Shown here: piece after piece, positions 1 through 7,722 of the stretch | Position numbering within the stretch: position 1 is the stretch's first letter | How the letters are laid out: every line of letters begins with the position of its first letter | From: Promethearchaeota archaeon | GTDB lineage: Archaea > Asgardarchaeota > Lokiarchaeia > Sigyniarchaeales > SOKP01 | Direction of reading: 5' to 3' | DNA: 40,588 nucleotides | NCBI GenBank assembly: GCA_004375715.1 | Contig: SOKP01000139.1 | Coordinates: 1-40,588, forward strand | Made by a program: the position numbers and the translations under genes | The notes under the pieces: generated by a model | What the model was told of the DNA's origin: nothing | Seen by the model: only the letters and a program-made list of their open reading frames with translations | Databases searched by the model: none

Positions 1-1267
1 AATCTGCGCAACAAGTGCCAAAAATCTTTTCCTCGGGGTTATATACTCGCGGTCCTGTAACTCTTAAGTTGTAAAGAGCACCCCCGAGCGCATACAGTTG
101 TTCTTTCTTTAAATTATTTAAAGACATGGCAACAGCTACAGGATTAAAAACATCAAGAATTCTTTCGCTATTTTTTTCAGCAACAATTTTTAATTTCGCT
201 TCTAATAACTTTCGATTTTGTTGTTGCTCATCTAATAATTGTTGATAACCCTCGACGCCTAAAGATAACATCGATATGAGAAAGTTCACAACTGGGGTCG
301 CAGAGGCGCGACCTGCGTACGATTGGCTTATCTTGGTTATGACCTCTTCAGATGGAGATGCTATTACAGCGCCACCTATAGGTGTTAAGAAATTCTTATC
401 TGTTGATTGAATAATTGCGTCTATTCGGCCTGCATCGAGACCAATTCGGATTAAATTCATCCACTCCGGGCTCTGTACGCCGTAAGCATTGATGACAATG
501 TGAACCAAATCGTGTTCTTTGGCAAATTTACTAATCTCTTTTATGTTATCGTGTTCTCGAGGAGGGAAAAAACTCGTTAATGATAGCACCGCAAAGCAAT
601 CCTCGTCCAAACTGGCTTTAATATCCTCAATTGGGATTCTCACAGCATCTCCAAACTTCTTGCCCTTCACAATTTTCATTTTAGCACCAATCAGAGTAAA
701 CGCTTTGATAAGTGCATTATGATCAACCTGTGGCACGATAACAGTTCTCTTGCTGAGCAGTTTGTCATCATCCCAATTCGGACGGAGAGCTCCTAAGCAT
801 AACGCTAAAGACATACCAGTACATAATGGGACTACTATAGCCTTCTTAACATTTGGTAAACCAAATTTTTTTAGAAAATTAAGAGCTAAATAATTACTAA
901 GCTCGTACATTATCGATCCACCAGGAGCTTTAGGTTGTGGTGCGGTAAGGAAACCACTACGCCCGACTCCATGACAGAATCCTGCCGAAGTTTTCAATTG
1001 TAAACTAGAGGCGATTCGTGCTTCACGCTCTCCTACACGAGACGCTTTATCGTCTTTATCGGTGTCCATATTAGAAAGGGTTTGGAGTAAAAATTCGATT
1101 TGACTTTCGCTCCAAGGCTTTTTAGGGACATTTTTTTGTTCAAACAAGTTTTGGATAGGTTTTAAAAAATTATTCAAGACTAATTGGCCTCTATTTAACA
1201 TATTTTGAGGAATCGGTGTACTCTTGAAATAATCAATAATTTTACTAAAATCAACCACTCTTATCAC
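1..1267 (-). CDS. sepsecs: O-phosphoseryl-tRNA(Sec) selenium transferase (SepSecS), 3' end cut by window edge
   Basis: This PLP enzyme converts Sep-tRNA(Sec) to Sec-tRNA(Sec) using selenophosphate, the last step of archaeal and eukaryotic selenocysteine synthesis. I translated the minus strand myself because the ORF track omits this edge-open frame. Recognisable family blocks, in order, are GEREARIAS, an HGVGRSGFL-like loop, QPKAPGGS, VPQVDHNALIKA, LTSFFPPRE, INAYGVQSPEW, and QSTDKNF with the probable PLP-binding lysine, followed by TPIGGAVIA. About 420 residues are present and the C-terminus lies outside the window. An in-frame TAA upstream limits the start to GTG at 1267 or GTG at 1258; no ATG fits. 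It begins 21 nt after the 3' CCA of tRNA-Sec on the same strand, too close for its own promoter, so co-transcription with the tRNA is inferred. Identity is very secure; the exact start is not. Confidence 0.95.
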   Translation of the reverse strand, partial: MIRVVDFSKIIDYFKSTPIPQNMLNRGQLVLNNFLKPIQNLFEQKNVPKKPWSESQIEFLLQTLSNMDTDKDDKASRVGEREARIASSLQLKTSAGFCHGVGRSGFLTAPQPKAPGGSIMYELSNYLALNFLKKFGLPNVKKAIVVPLCTGMSLALCLGALRPNWDDDKLLSKRTVIVPQVDHNALIKAFTLIGAKMKIVKGKKFGDAVRIPIEDIKASLDEDCFAVLSLTSFFPPREHDNIKEISKFAKEHDLVHIVINAYGVQSPEWMNLIRIGLDAGRIDAIIQSTDKNFLTPIGGAVIASPSEEVITKISQSYAGRASATPVVNFLISMLSLGVEGYQQLLDEQQQNRKLLEAKLKIVAEKNSERILDVFNPVAVAMSLNNLKKEQLYALGGALYNLRVTGPRVYNPEEKIFGTCCAD

Positions 1268-1306
1268 GGATTTTTATTTAAAATGTAATGGCGGCCCCCA
1301 GGGGGA

Positions 1307-1336
1307 TTTTCTTGGAAAAAGGAAGTCTTTTTCCGC
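1307..1336 (-). other. tRNA-Sec intron 2 inside the T loop (59/60)
   Basis: This 30-nt segment separates UUCGAU from U-CCCC. It contains its own hairpin (GGAAAAA/TTTTTCC). A relaxed BHB can be drawn with central helix UUC(G)/(A)GAA and bulges AU|G and AA|U. Cutting after the second base of each bulge gives a normal 7-nt T loop, UUCGAUU. The boundaries are inferred from the fold only. Confidence 0.75.
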
Positions 1337-1370
1337 ATCGAACCCCTATCCCTCCACAGGATAACTGGGT

Positions 1371-1398
1371 TTCTTCATTATTAGCAGTTGTAAAGGTT
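1371..1398 (-). other. tRNA-Sec intron 1 (position 37/38), canonical BHB
   Basis: This 28-nt segment lies between A37 and A38. The 4-bp central helix is C32-U-U-C35 with intron GAAG. The flanking 3-nt bulges are AA|A and AA|A. Cutting after the second bulge base on each side, the rule for archaeal tRNA splicing endonuclease, gives a 7-nt anticodon loop CUUCAAA. Confidence 0.85.
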
Positions 1399-1439
1399 TT
1401 GAAGCCCAGCGTCTGAGACCACCCCGACCGCCGGGGGCC

Positions 1440-1485
1440 ATATAAAATTTTACTTTAAGGAATATTATTAGTTATTTTTATTGAA
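1440..1485 (-). promoter_or_regulatory. Probable promoter of the tRNA-Sec/SepSecS transcript
   Basis: The minus-strand sequence just upstream of tRNA G1 is very AT-rich and holds TATA-like runs (AATAAAAATAAC about 30-40 nt upstream, ATTTTATAT at the tRNA border). Since SepSecS has no room for its own promoter, this is the likely promoter for both. The exact TATA box cannot be fixed by eye. Confidence 0.4.
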
Positions 1486-1523
1486 TTTTTCGATTTTTAT
1501 TTAATTATCTAATATTTCAATTA

Positions 1524-2192
1524 CTAGGATATAATTCTGTCTTTAATATCCTCGCAATTAATTCGACGACAGCCAGGAGTCATGAGACCTAAATTGTAGA
1601 CGGTATCTATAAAATTGACAATTATATGAGAAGTTGCTCCAAATATGATATATTTTTTATTATCTGGAGAGAAATAGTTATATTTACCGACGCCAATTAG
1701 TTCGTCTTTGAGTTTATACGTTCTTTCCTTGAATTTTTTTTTATCCGCAAAAAATGTTATAGGGATTTTAACAATTTCCTTGACTTCACTATCTTGTTTT
1801 ACCATTTTTGTATCCTGGTTAATAAAAGCAACAAATGCAGTTATAATAAAACCTTTAGGTGTAAGGTGGTCATCAATACAACCTAAGATGCTAACCTCAT
1901 TTTTGGGGATTCCAAGTTCTTCATCTAGTTCTCTTAAGGCAGTATCTAGATAAGAGGTGTCTAATGTTTGATCGAATTTTCCTCCGGGAAACGACATTTC
2001 ACCGGAATGTTTATCATTAGTGCTTTTAGTTCTTCGAATTAAAACTAAATCGTATGGTTTATCGTTGTAAGGAATAATTAGAAATATAATAGCAGAATTA
2101 ATAAAACGGGGATGTGAAAGAAAAAGACGATCTGGAGAATCAAAATCTTTTAATTTTCTTCTGATCAGTTTTTCGTTAAAAATGAATTCCAT
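1524..2192 (-). CDS. Nudix hydrolase, CoA-pyrophosphatase-like (copy 1)
   Basis: This 222-residue protein should hydrolyse a nucleoside-diphosphate-linked substrate with a divalent metal; the CoA diphosphatase subfamily is the best match. The subfamily signature is visible: an LIRRT segment, then HSGEMSFPGGKF running into the Nudix box, which ends ALRELDEELGI with the metal-binding REXXEE glutamates. Length is typical of NudL/CoAse proteins. It is the downstream member of a tandem pair with the next gene (34 nt apart, same strand) and clearly paralogous: both share GEMSFPGGKF, a KIPI.FF segment and a GATA/SH.IV.FI segment. It lies between the two parts of the selenocysteine cluster, but no functional link is evident. 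The substrate cannot be determined from sequence alone. Confidence 0.88.
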   Translation of the reverse strand: MEFIFNEKLIRRKLKDFDSPDRLFLSHPRFINSAIIFLIIPYNDKPYDLVLIRRTKSTNDKHSGEMSFPGGKFDQTLDTSYLDTALRELDEELGIPKNEVSILGCIDDHLTPKGFIITAFVAFINQDTKMVKQDSEVKEIVKIPITFFADKKKFKERTYKLKDELIGVGKYNYFSPDNKKYIIFGATSHIIVNFIDTVYNLGLMTPGCRRINCEDIKDRIIS

Positions 2193-2225
2193 CGTTAAAC
2201 GCTTTTCACATATATGATTAATTAA

Positions 2226-2930
2226 TTAAAACTTTTTAGTAATTTTGTCCCTGTACTTTATATATTCTTTCAAATCTTTGATTTTTTCCAACTTGAATCG
2301 CTTGAGACCTAAGCTCGATAAAGTAAATCCGTATATGATTTCAATAAAAGTCACAATCATATAGGCAGTTGCCCCCCATACAGTATATTTTTGACCATTG
2401 TCTTTATCAAAGTAATTAAAATAAAAAACGGGAAACTTATTACCATCTACCTCAATTGCTTGTTCTCGAAATTGAGTTTTACTCGTGAAAAAATCTATGG
2501 GAATTTTCAATATTCTTTGAACTTCTCTTTCTTCTCTTATTAGCTGTTGATTTTTATCAATAACCGCCACAAAAGGCGTTATAATATATTTGGTCATAGT
2601 TGGAAAGTCGTCAAGACATCCAATAATCTTTATGTTTTCCCTAGATACTCCAATTTCTTCTCCAGATTCTCGTAGTGCGGTATCCTTTAATGTTAGGTCT
2701 CTATTTTTTTCAAATTTTCCCCCAGGAAATGACATTTCACCCCTATGTCTTGTTCCTAAGTTTGAACGATGAATGAGAATTAAGTCGTAGGGTTTGTTTT
2801 CGTATGGAATTATTGAAAAAAGCACTGCTGATCTTGTGAAAAAATCGTCTCTAAGTGAAATACGTGAAGGTGAATCACATTCAAACAGTTTACTCTTGAT
2901 GAGAGTTTCCTTGAAAATTAAAGAATCCAT
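2226..2930 (-). CDS. Nudix hydrolase, CoA-pyrophosphatase-like (copy 2)
   Basis: This 234-residue paralog of the downstream Nudix gene has the same GEMSFPGGKF block and a complete Nudix box ending ALRESGEEIGV, so the metal ligands are intact. The C-terminal half keeps the KIPIDFF and GATAYMIVTFIEIIYG segments shared with copy 1. The N-terminus (MDSLIFKETLIKSKL) also aligns with copy 1 (MEFIFNEKLIRRKL), showing a whole-gene tandem duplication that has diverged well beyond recent copying. The ATG at 2930 faces the divergent zinc-finger gene, so the narrow space between them must hold both promoters unless that gene starts later. CoA, NAD(H) or another nucleotide diphosphate are possible substrates. 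Confidence 0.88.
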   Translation of the reverse strand: MDSLIFKETLIKSKLFECDSPSRISLRDDFFTRSAVLFSIIPYENKPYDLILIHRSNLGTRHRGEMSFPGGKFEKNRDLTLKDTALRESGEEIGVSRENIKIIGCLDDFPTMTKYIITPFVAVIDKNQQLIREEREVQRILKIPIDFFTSKTQFREQAIEVDGNKFPVFYFNYFDKDNGQKYTVWGATAYMIVTFIEIIYGFTLSSLGLKRFKLEKIKDLKEYIKYRDKITKKF

Positions 2931-2965
2931 TTGTTTAGGAAAAAATTTAAGATGGTAAATATTTT

Positions 2966-3316
2966 ATGATTATAATATTCATTCCTAATAAAATATTTAG
3001 TAAGTGGTTAAATGTGAAGCTGCCAAAAGAACTTAGAGAAAAGGGTGACTTAAGTAATACAGCAAGCAAATCTAAAAACTGTTCTATCAAAGGTTGTAGA
3101 GAAATTGCGGTTAGATCTCTATCGGAAAACAAGTGGAAGCCGTTTGTAGAGAAGGCGCAGTTAAAATACATAGAGAACAAGCAACACAAAATTTATCTTT
3201 GTAAATTGCATTATAAAGACGCTAATAAGTATAGAAAGTCCCAAGAAAAGAAGTATCAAAAGAAAGGATTTTTAGAGAATTCTGTGGCGTCTGCAAGGGG
3301 AAAACGCTGGGATTAA
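2966..3316 (+). CDS. Small basic protein with candidate zinc-binding Cys/His residues
   Basis: This protein of up to 116 residues is rich in lysine. It contains CSIKGC followed about 47 residues later by LCKLHYK, a possible C-x4-C...C-x2-H metal site, and ends in a basic tail. I cannot name a family. The track start ATG at 2966 leaves only 35 nt to the divergent Nudix gene. The in-frame GTG at 3014 (VKLPKELREKG...) leaves room for a promoter and begins at the more protein-like part, so I consider it at least as likely. The segment before it (MIIIFIPNKIF...) may be untranslated. A small RNA- or DNA-binding protein is plausible but unproven. Confidence 0.6.
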   Translation: MIIIFIPNKIFSKWLNVKLPKELREKGDLSNTASKSKNCSIKGCREIAVRSLSENKWKPFVEKAQLKYIENKQHKIYLCKLHYKDANKYRKSQEKKYQKKGFLENSVASARGKRWD

Positions 3317-3332
3317 CTTCTTCTATAACTAT

Positions 3333-3458
3333 TTAAGGAAAAAAATTCATCTGATCGTAAAGTGTATTAATAAAAAGATATTCGCTATTTACAAGTCCTA
3401 TTGTTAATATTGATAAAGCAATTACAAAAATTATAAACCCGACTAGTTTTTTTCTCAT
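3333..3458 (-). CDS. Small single-span membrane protein (41 aa)
   Basis: This ORF is below the track cut-off. It starts MRKKLVGFIIFVIALSIL and ends NFFP-stop. Two or three basic residues precede one strongly hydrophobic span of about 18 residues, followed by a short polar tail, as in a signal anchor. It lies 54 nt downstream of the zinc-ribbon coiled-coil gene on the same strand and could share its transcript. It has no recognisable family. It fills most of the gap between 3316 and 3513. Confidence 0.4.
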   Translation of the reverse strand: MRKKLVGFIIFVIALSILTIGLVNSEYLFINTLYDQMNFFP

Positions 3459-3512
3459 AATAATCAGATGTAATAATATTCGAAACAAATTAAAAATTTA
3501 GGTTTATTTAGA

Positions 3513-4382
3513 TTACTTCGTAAGATCTTCCAATGTCTTGATCTTTACATCGATCTTTTTAATTTTTATCTCAAATTCCTTGTTTTTTGCTTCGTAAGCT
3601 TCGTCTGATATTTCTTTTGCTGAAAATCTTCCTTTGTTAAGATTTTTATCCGCCCGAATTTCAACTTTTTCCATTTTTAGCTCTTTAATCCAAAGTTTCA
3701 TACCTGTGATTAAATCTTCTCTCTCAGATTCGAGATTCTCTTTTTCTTCTTTATACTTTTTTCGTAATTTTTCAAACGAACCTTTATCCACTTTGAGGAG
3801 TTTAAATTCCTTTGAGAGGTTCTTTAGCTGATAAATTTTTTTATCGATGTCGTTTTGAATTCTCTGAACTATGAAAGGTTTATCCATCTTTGGCTCTATA
3901 TCGCTTTCTTTCTGTTTTAGCTCTGATATTAAAGTTTTAATGGCAGTAACTTTTATGTTAATCGATTTATTATATTCTTCATCTACATTATATCGGGGAT
4001 CTTTTATTTCTTTTTGAATTTCCTTTAGCTTATCAAGTAATATTTCTTTATTTAATTTGATATCGTTGTATTCAATGTTCAAAATCATCTGTTCTTTTAC
4101 TTCAAACGGGAGAGGTTTCTCAACATGATCCTCCTCAGCTTTTTTTTTCTTCTTCTTTTTCGCTTTTCTATCTGGTTTTTCAGATAAACTCTCGTCGTCT
4201 CCAAAACTTTCTTCTGCGATTTCTTCCTTGGGTGTTATCTTATCCCTAATGAATTCTTTAACTTTCTCAACTTCTGTTTTTTCTGATTTTTTAACACCTG
4301 CTAACACGGGTTTCCCACAGATAATACAAAATTTGTCCTCACTTTTTAGAGGATTTCCGCAATAGACACAATATTTTGCCAT
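3513..4382 (-). CDS. Zinc-ribbon protein with long charged coiled coil
   Basis: This 289-residue protein begins with a zinc ribbon: CVYCG at residues 5-9 and CIICG at about 19-23, the two CxxC knuckles of the short zinc-ribbon families. A lysine-rich linker (KAKKKKKKKAEE near residues 73-84) follows. The remaining 190 residues are almost all charged or helical, with heptad-like spacing and no membrane span. Zinc-ribbon plus coiled-coil proteins are common in Asgard genomes and usually have no known function; a scaffold or adaptor role is only inference. It is divergent from SelB, with about 180 nt between them, and is followed by a possible 41-residue membrane protein. Confidence 0.8.
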   Translation of the reverse strand: MAKYCVYCGNPLKSEDKFCIICGKPVLAGVKKSEKTEVEKVKEFIRDKITPKEEIAEESFGDDESLSEKPDRKAKKKKKKKAEEDHVEKPLPFEVKEQMILNIEYNDIKLNKEILLDKLKEIQKEIKDPRYNVDEEYNKSINIKVTAIKTLISELKQKESDIEPKMDKPFIVQRIQNDIDKKIYQLKNLSKEFKLLKVDKGSFEKLRKKYKEEKENLESEREDLITGMKLWIKELKMEKVEIRADKNLNKGRFSAKEISDEAYEAKNKEFEIKIKKIDVKIKTLEDLTK

Positions 4383-4504
4383 AAACCACTCACTTTTCGG
4401 TATGTATTAAAACAAGATATAATAAAAAGATATTACATTTGTAATAAATGTAATTTGGAGTCCAATAATTAAAATCGATACCAGCTTTAAAATGACGGAT
4501 TTAC

Positions 4505-4562
4505 TTTTTAGTATTTTTTATATTAAAAAATATTAACTTAAAATAACTATTAAATCACATAG
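4505..4562 (+). promoter_or_regulatory. Probable selB promoter
   Basis: A TATA-like stretch (TTTTTTATATTAAAAAA) is centred about 45 nt before the SelB ATG at 4563. There is no Shine-Dalgarno sequence next to the ATG, so a short untranslated leader without a ribosome-binding site is likely. Confidence 0.45.
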
Positions 4563-5999
4563 ATGATAGAAATTGAGAAGAAAGTGCCTATTCATTTGGG
4601 TTTATATGGGCACATAGATTCAGGGAAAACTGCAGTCGCTTCTGTGCTAAGCGAATTTATTTCAACTGCAGGAATTGATGCACACCCACAGAGTAAAGAA
4701 AGGGGAATAACTATAGACTTGGGATTTACCAGTTTCATTTTAGAAAATTATTTAATAACTTTAGTCGATGGACCAGGACACGCCGATCTAATTAAAATAT
4801 CCGCAGCTTCAGTAGAAATAATAGATTGTGCTTTAATAGTGATTGACGTCAATAAAGGCCCTCAGATTCAAACTGGAGAACATCTTATAATGATTGATTC
4901 ACTCAATATAAAAGACATTATCGTTATACTAAATAAAACTGATCTGTTCAAGGGAAATATTGAAAATGAAGTTGAAAAAATAAGAGATTTTTTTAAATCT
5001 ACTTCTTTTGGTTCAGAAATACCTATTTATGCCGTTTCAGCTAAAGAACAGAGTGGATTTGAGGGTTTAAAACGTGGGATATTGGAAAAAATCAAGAAAT
5101 TAAACATTAACCGAGACTACGAAGGCAGCATAATTATCCCAATAGATCATCATTTTTCGATAAAGGGACGAGGAGCGATAATAACGGGGACAATATTAAA
5201 GGGAAAATTGGATCTTAATCAGAATTTAGATGTAATACCGGTTAACACATCAGGAAGGGTAAAATCTATTCAAATTTTTCACCAGGAAGTTAGTTCTGCT
5301 AAAGCAGGAGATAGGGTTGGGATCAATTTAAAAGGACTTGATATTAAAAAAGTATACCGTGGTTGTTATGCTACAAATAATAAGGATTCGTTCGAGTTGG
5401 GCGATATAATTGAAATTCAAGTGAATCAGAATAAATTATTTAAACCAATTACCAAATTTGGAACCCAAGTTCATGTCACAGTAGGAATGTTTACATTATC
5501 AGGATTTCTATTTCCTTATTATATCGATAACCAAAAAAAGATTCAGTTAGAGAGAACCGGAGAATTAATAAAATACAAGGCCTACCTGTGGTTAAACGAG
5601 AAGATTTTCTTTAATAAAGAAAGATCAACACTGTTGATTAGCAGACTTGATCTTTCACCAACAACTTTAAGAATACTCGGGGCTGCTGAATTGATCAAAA
5701 TTCTCCATCAACCTCCTATTTTATACAAATACAAATTGAAAAAAGGATTCGTTCAAAATTCAGAGCACCCCCAAGGGGTCGTTTGTCGTGGTTTAGCACA
5801 AAGTATTGAGGGGGCAAAAAAATTAATCGGTCGAAAGTTGGAACCTCCGTTTTCAAAAATTGTTGATACATTTGGAACTAAAGGTTTAGTGATCGTAACA
5901 ATTGAAGATAAAAGCAAAATCGTAGAAAAAGGGGATATAATTACTCTAAAAGAATTAAGGAGTTTTACGCTGAAATCTAAAAAAGATTTAAATTTATAA
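4563..5999 (+). CDS. selB: Selenocysteine-specific translation elongation factor SelB
   Basis: This GTPase delivers Sec-tRNA(Sec) to UGA codons on the ribosome. GTPase motifs are complete: G1 GHIDSGKT at residues 16-23, G2 RGIT at 47-50, G3 DGPGH at 69-73, G4 NKTD at 124-127 and a SAK-type G5. Beta-barrel domains II and III follow (IKGRGAIITGTILKG, then AGDRVGINLKG), and the C-terminal part from about residue 380 is the short domain IV of archaeal SelB. Its 478 residues match archaeal SelB (about 470) rather than bacterial SelB with its winged-helix repeats. EF1A and eIF2-gamma are the main alternatives; the clustering with SepSecS and tRNA-Sec and the HPQSKERGIT switch region favour SelB. 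A Roadblock gene follows after 32 nt, possibly co-transcribed. Confidence 0.95.
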   Translation: MIEIEKKVPIHLGLYGHIDSGKTAVASVLSEFISTAGIDAHPQSKERGITIDLGFTSFILENYLITLVDGPGHADLIKISAASVEIIDCALIVIDVNKGPQIQTGEHLIMIDSLNIKDIIVILNKTDLFKGNIENEVEKIRDFFKSTSFGSEIPIYAVSAKEQSGFEGLKRGILEKIKKLNINRDYEGSIIIPIDHHFSIKGRGAIITGTILKGKLDLNQNLDVIPVNTSGRVKSIQIFHQEVSSAKAGDRVGINLKGLDIKKVYRGCYATNNKDSFELGDIIEIQVNQNKLFKPITKFGTQVHVTVGMFTLSGFLFPYYIDNQKKIQLERTGELIKYKAYLWLNEKIFFNKERSTLLISRLDLSPTTLRILGAAELIKILHQPPILYKYKLKKGFVQNSEHPQGVVCRGLAQSIEGAKKLIGRKLEPPFSKIVDTFGTKGLVIVTIEDKSKIVEKGDIITLKELRSFTLKSKKDLNL

Positions 6000-6031
6000 T
6001 GTGCTAATATAATATTAATTAAGGTGAAAAA

Positions 6032-6469
6032 ATGGAAAAAATTCAATCGTCGGAAATTAACATCGATCGTGAATTATTAGCTGAGATAATGCGCAGTCTA
6101 GAACAATTAGAGAGTTCCACAGACTTGGAGGGGAGTGCAATTGTCTCAAAAACGGGATTAAGAATAGCTAGCTCTGAAACAGCCGATATTGTAGCAGATA
6201 TTTATAGTGCAAGTCCGGCTACTTTAATTTCGTTGGGAGAAAAAATCAGTACGGGTTTGGGTCAAGGAGATCTAAGAGAAATCGTGATTAGGGGAGTAAA
6301 AGGTTACACCATTATATTAGTTGGCGATGCAGATAATAAGTTCATGCTACTTACCAACTGCTCCAAAGGGTACAAATTGGGCTACTATTTCCACAAAATG
6401 CGTAAATCTTTTCGAGAAATGGAGCCCATTCTTAAGAGAATTGAAACGACTGATTTACATACTTCGTAA
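6032..6469 (+). CDS. Roadblock/LC7-domain protein
   Basis: This 145-residue protein consists almost entirely of one Roadblock/LC7 fold: an N-terminal helix (LLAEIMRSLEQLES), the strand-turn-strand segment GSAIVSKTGLRIAS, a central helix (SLGEKISTGLGQGDLREIVI), paired strands (GYTIILVGDADNKFMLLTN) and a C-terminal helix. Such proteins bind small GTPases (the MglB type) and are greatly expanded in Asgard archaea, so a small-GTPase regulator is the reasonable guess. The ATG follows a strong Shine-Dalgarno AAGGTGA, which fixes the start. It lies 32 nt downstream of SelB, but Roadblock proteins have no known part in Sec insertion, so this is probably incidental. Confidence 0.88.
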   Translation: MEKIQSSEINIDRELLAEIMRSLEQLESSTDLEGSAIVSKTGLRIASSETADIVADIYSASPATLISLGEKISTGLGQGDLREIVIRGVKGYTIILVGDADNKFMLLTNCSKGYKLGYYFHKMRKSFREMEPILKRIETTDLHTS

Positions 6470-6504
6470 TTTTGTTTAGAAATAAATGTGCATATTTATA
6501 TAGG
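6470..6504 (+). repeat. Dispersed motif TTTTGTTTAGAAATAA, copy 1
   Basis: This lies directly after the Roadblock stop codon and runs into the TATA-like CATATTTATATAGG before the 6522 gene. Two related copies are at 7137 and 8284. The core resembles the dyad AATAAGYGTRCTTATT. Confidence 0.45.
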
Positions 6505-6521
6505 CTCATTTCCTACGACTT

Positions 6522-7136
6522 ATGTTACAGATAATGAGAAAAAAATCTAAATTTTTTATAACAGCTATATCATTGACAATCTTACTGTCCATTTTCGTTT
6601 CGTGGAGCCTTTATATGGAGAATAATGGAATCTATTCTATCCCTGCGGATTTTTATGGAACATCTAAGGAAGTTTCATTAAACGAGATGACAGAATTTGC
6701 TATTATATATAATATATCAATTTATTTGCCATTTACATTACCTAGCAATCTATCGTTGACAGCAATTTATCTCAAAGAATCACCATTCATAGCAATTGTT
6801 GTCTACAGTGCGGAAGATAACAAAGATTATAAAACTGCAGAATTAACCATCCAGTTAGCTTCATTACCACCAGAATTTATACCAACATATGATCAACTCT
6901 TATCTCAGGTTGAAGACTCTGAATTTGAATCAGCCCTTGAGATCAATGGCTGGCCAGTGAAAGTAAATGAGAAGGCGAACTCTGGTGGTGATCCTGAATT
7001 TAGGGAAAAATATGGAGATTATACGCTCTTAGTTTGGGTCTGGATCGAGGAAGTTGGATATACAATATGCGCGCCAACGCTGGAGACAGAGGATGTAGTA
7101 CAGTTGGTAGGAAGCATGAAGTTAATAACATTATGA
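6522..7136 (+). CDS. Secreted or membrane-anchored protein of unknown function
   Basis: This 204-residue protein has a basic start (MRKKSKFF, if the ATG at 6534 is used) followed by a hydrophobic segment of about 18 residues, that is, a signal peptide or N-terminal anchor. The rest is a soluble, Glu- and Tyr-rich extracytoplasmic domain with no motif I recognise. The TATA element at about 6493 lies roughly 25-30 nt before ATG 6522, so a near-leaderless mRNA is plausible; ATG 6534 is the alternative. The polar C-terminal section (GDYTLLVWVWIEEVGYTI) suggests a beta-rich domain. Nothing around it suggests a pathway. Confidence 0.65.
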   Translation: MLQIMRKKSKFFITAISLTILLSIFVSWSLYMENNGIYSIPADFYGTSKEVSLNEMTEFAIIYNISIYLPFTLPSNLSLTAIYLKESPFIAIVVYSAEDNKDYKTAELTIQLASLPPEFIPTYDQLLSQVEDSEFESALEINGWPVKVNEKANSGGDPEFREKYGDYTLLVWVWIEEVGYTICAPTLETEDVVQLVGSMKLITL

Positions 7137-7166
7137 TTTTGTTTAGAAATAAGCGTACTTATTGAA
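7137..7166 (+). repeat. Dispersed motif TTTTGTTTAGAAATAA, copy 2
   Basis: This starts at the 3' end of the 6522 gene. Its first 16 bases are identical to copy 1. The core AATAAGCGTACTTATT is a perfect 6-4-6 inverted repeat. It lies about 70-100 nt upstream of the 7236 gene. Confidence 0.5.
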
Positions 7167-7235
7167 AATCGATGATTATGTGTGTGTATGAAGTTAAAAC
7201 AACATTTATTAACTTACTTTGAATCTTACTAGTTA

Positions 7236-7676
7236 ATGAGTGTGAAAAATAAGCTTAAAAATAAATGGAATGAATCTAAACAGCATTGGTCGTTACTAGC
7301 TATTGGAATTTATGTTGGTGCGTTGATAATTTTATGGATAGAATACTTTAGAGGATCTTTATCGTTACTAGGAACAACGTTATATACGTTTGTAACGCCA
7401 CCAGTATTGATATTCATCTATTATATCAGAAAATCGATACATCAGAGAAATATTTATAAGTTCATATTTATAATACTGGGTGGTGTGGCGTTAGGTTGGC
7501 CGATATGGGCTTTAATAAGCTTTATCCTTATTGGTGCGACTTGGTCTCCATTTTATAATCTCCAAGGTATATCAAGAACAATAATATTAATTTCGACAAT
7601 AGTGTCATCTTATAGCGTTGCAGCATACATCTTCTATAAATGGGGTAATAAGAGAGACTTTAGACCTTTCATGTAG
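7236..7676 (+). CDS. Four-span membrane protein, tandem paralog 1
   Basis: This 146-residue protein has a basic N-terminus and about four hydrophobic spans (near residues 20-35, 45-62, 75-97 and 115-132). The motif WPIWALISFILIGATWSPF in the third span and the SSYSVAAYIFYKWG end correspond to similar segments in the next gene, so the two are paralogs. No catalytic residues or known family are visible. The ATG at 7236 has no clear ribosome-binding site. A transporter-like or structural membrane role cannot be distinguished. Confidence 0.7.
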   Translation: MSVKNKLKNKWNESKQHWSLLAIGIYVGALIILWIEYFRGSLSLLGTTLYTFVTPPVLIFIYYIRKSIHQRNIYKFIFIILGGVALGWPIWALISFILIGATWSPFYNLQGISRTIILISTIVSSYSVAAYIFYKWGNKRDFRPFM

Positions 7677-7722
7677 CTCATAGTAATTAGTCGTTTTAAA
7701 ATATTTAAATGAAAAAAAGAAA

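Larger units (their letters stand above)
1289..1439 (-). tRNA. tRNA-Sec (UCA) with two predicted introns and encoded CCA
   Basis: I folded this by eye on the minus strand. A 9-bp acceptor stem (GGCCCCCGG with CTGGGGGCC, one G-U) is followed by discriminator G and an encoded CCA. A long D arm of 7 positions (one G-A mismatch) closes a 4-nt UGGU loop. The anticodon stem CUGGG/CCCAG carries loop CUUCAA-A with anticodon UCA at 1402-1400. A long variable arm has stem UAUCC/GGAUA, and the T stem is 4 bp (GGGG/CCCC). The 9+4 acceptor/T geometry and long D stem are diagnostic of archaeal/eukaryotic tRNA-Sec. Two segments must be removed: 28 nt at 37/38 and 30 nt in the T loop. The mature molecule would then be 93 nt including CCA, with T loop UUCGAUU. 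SepSecS follows on the same strand and SelB lies 3 kb away, which supports the call. Confidence 0.93.
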
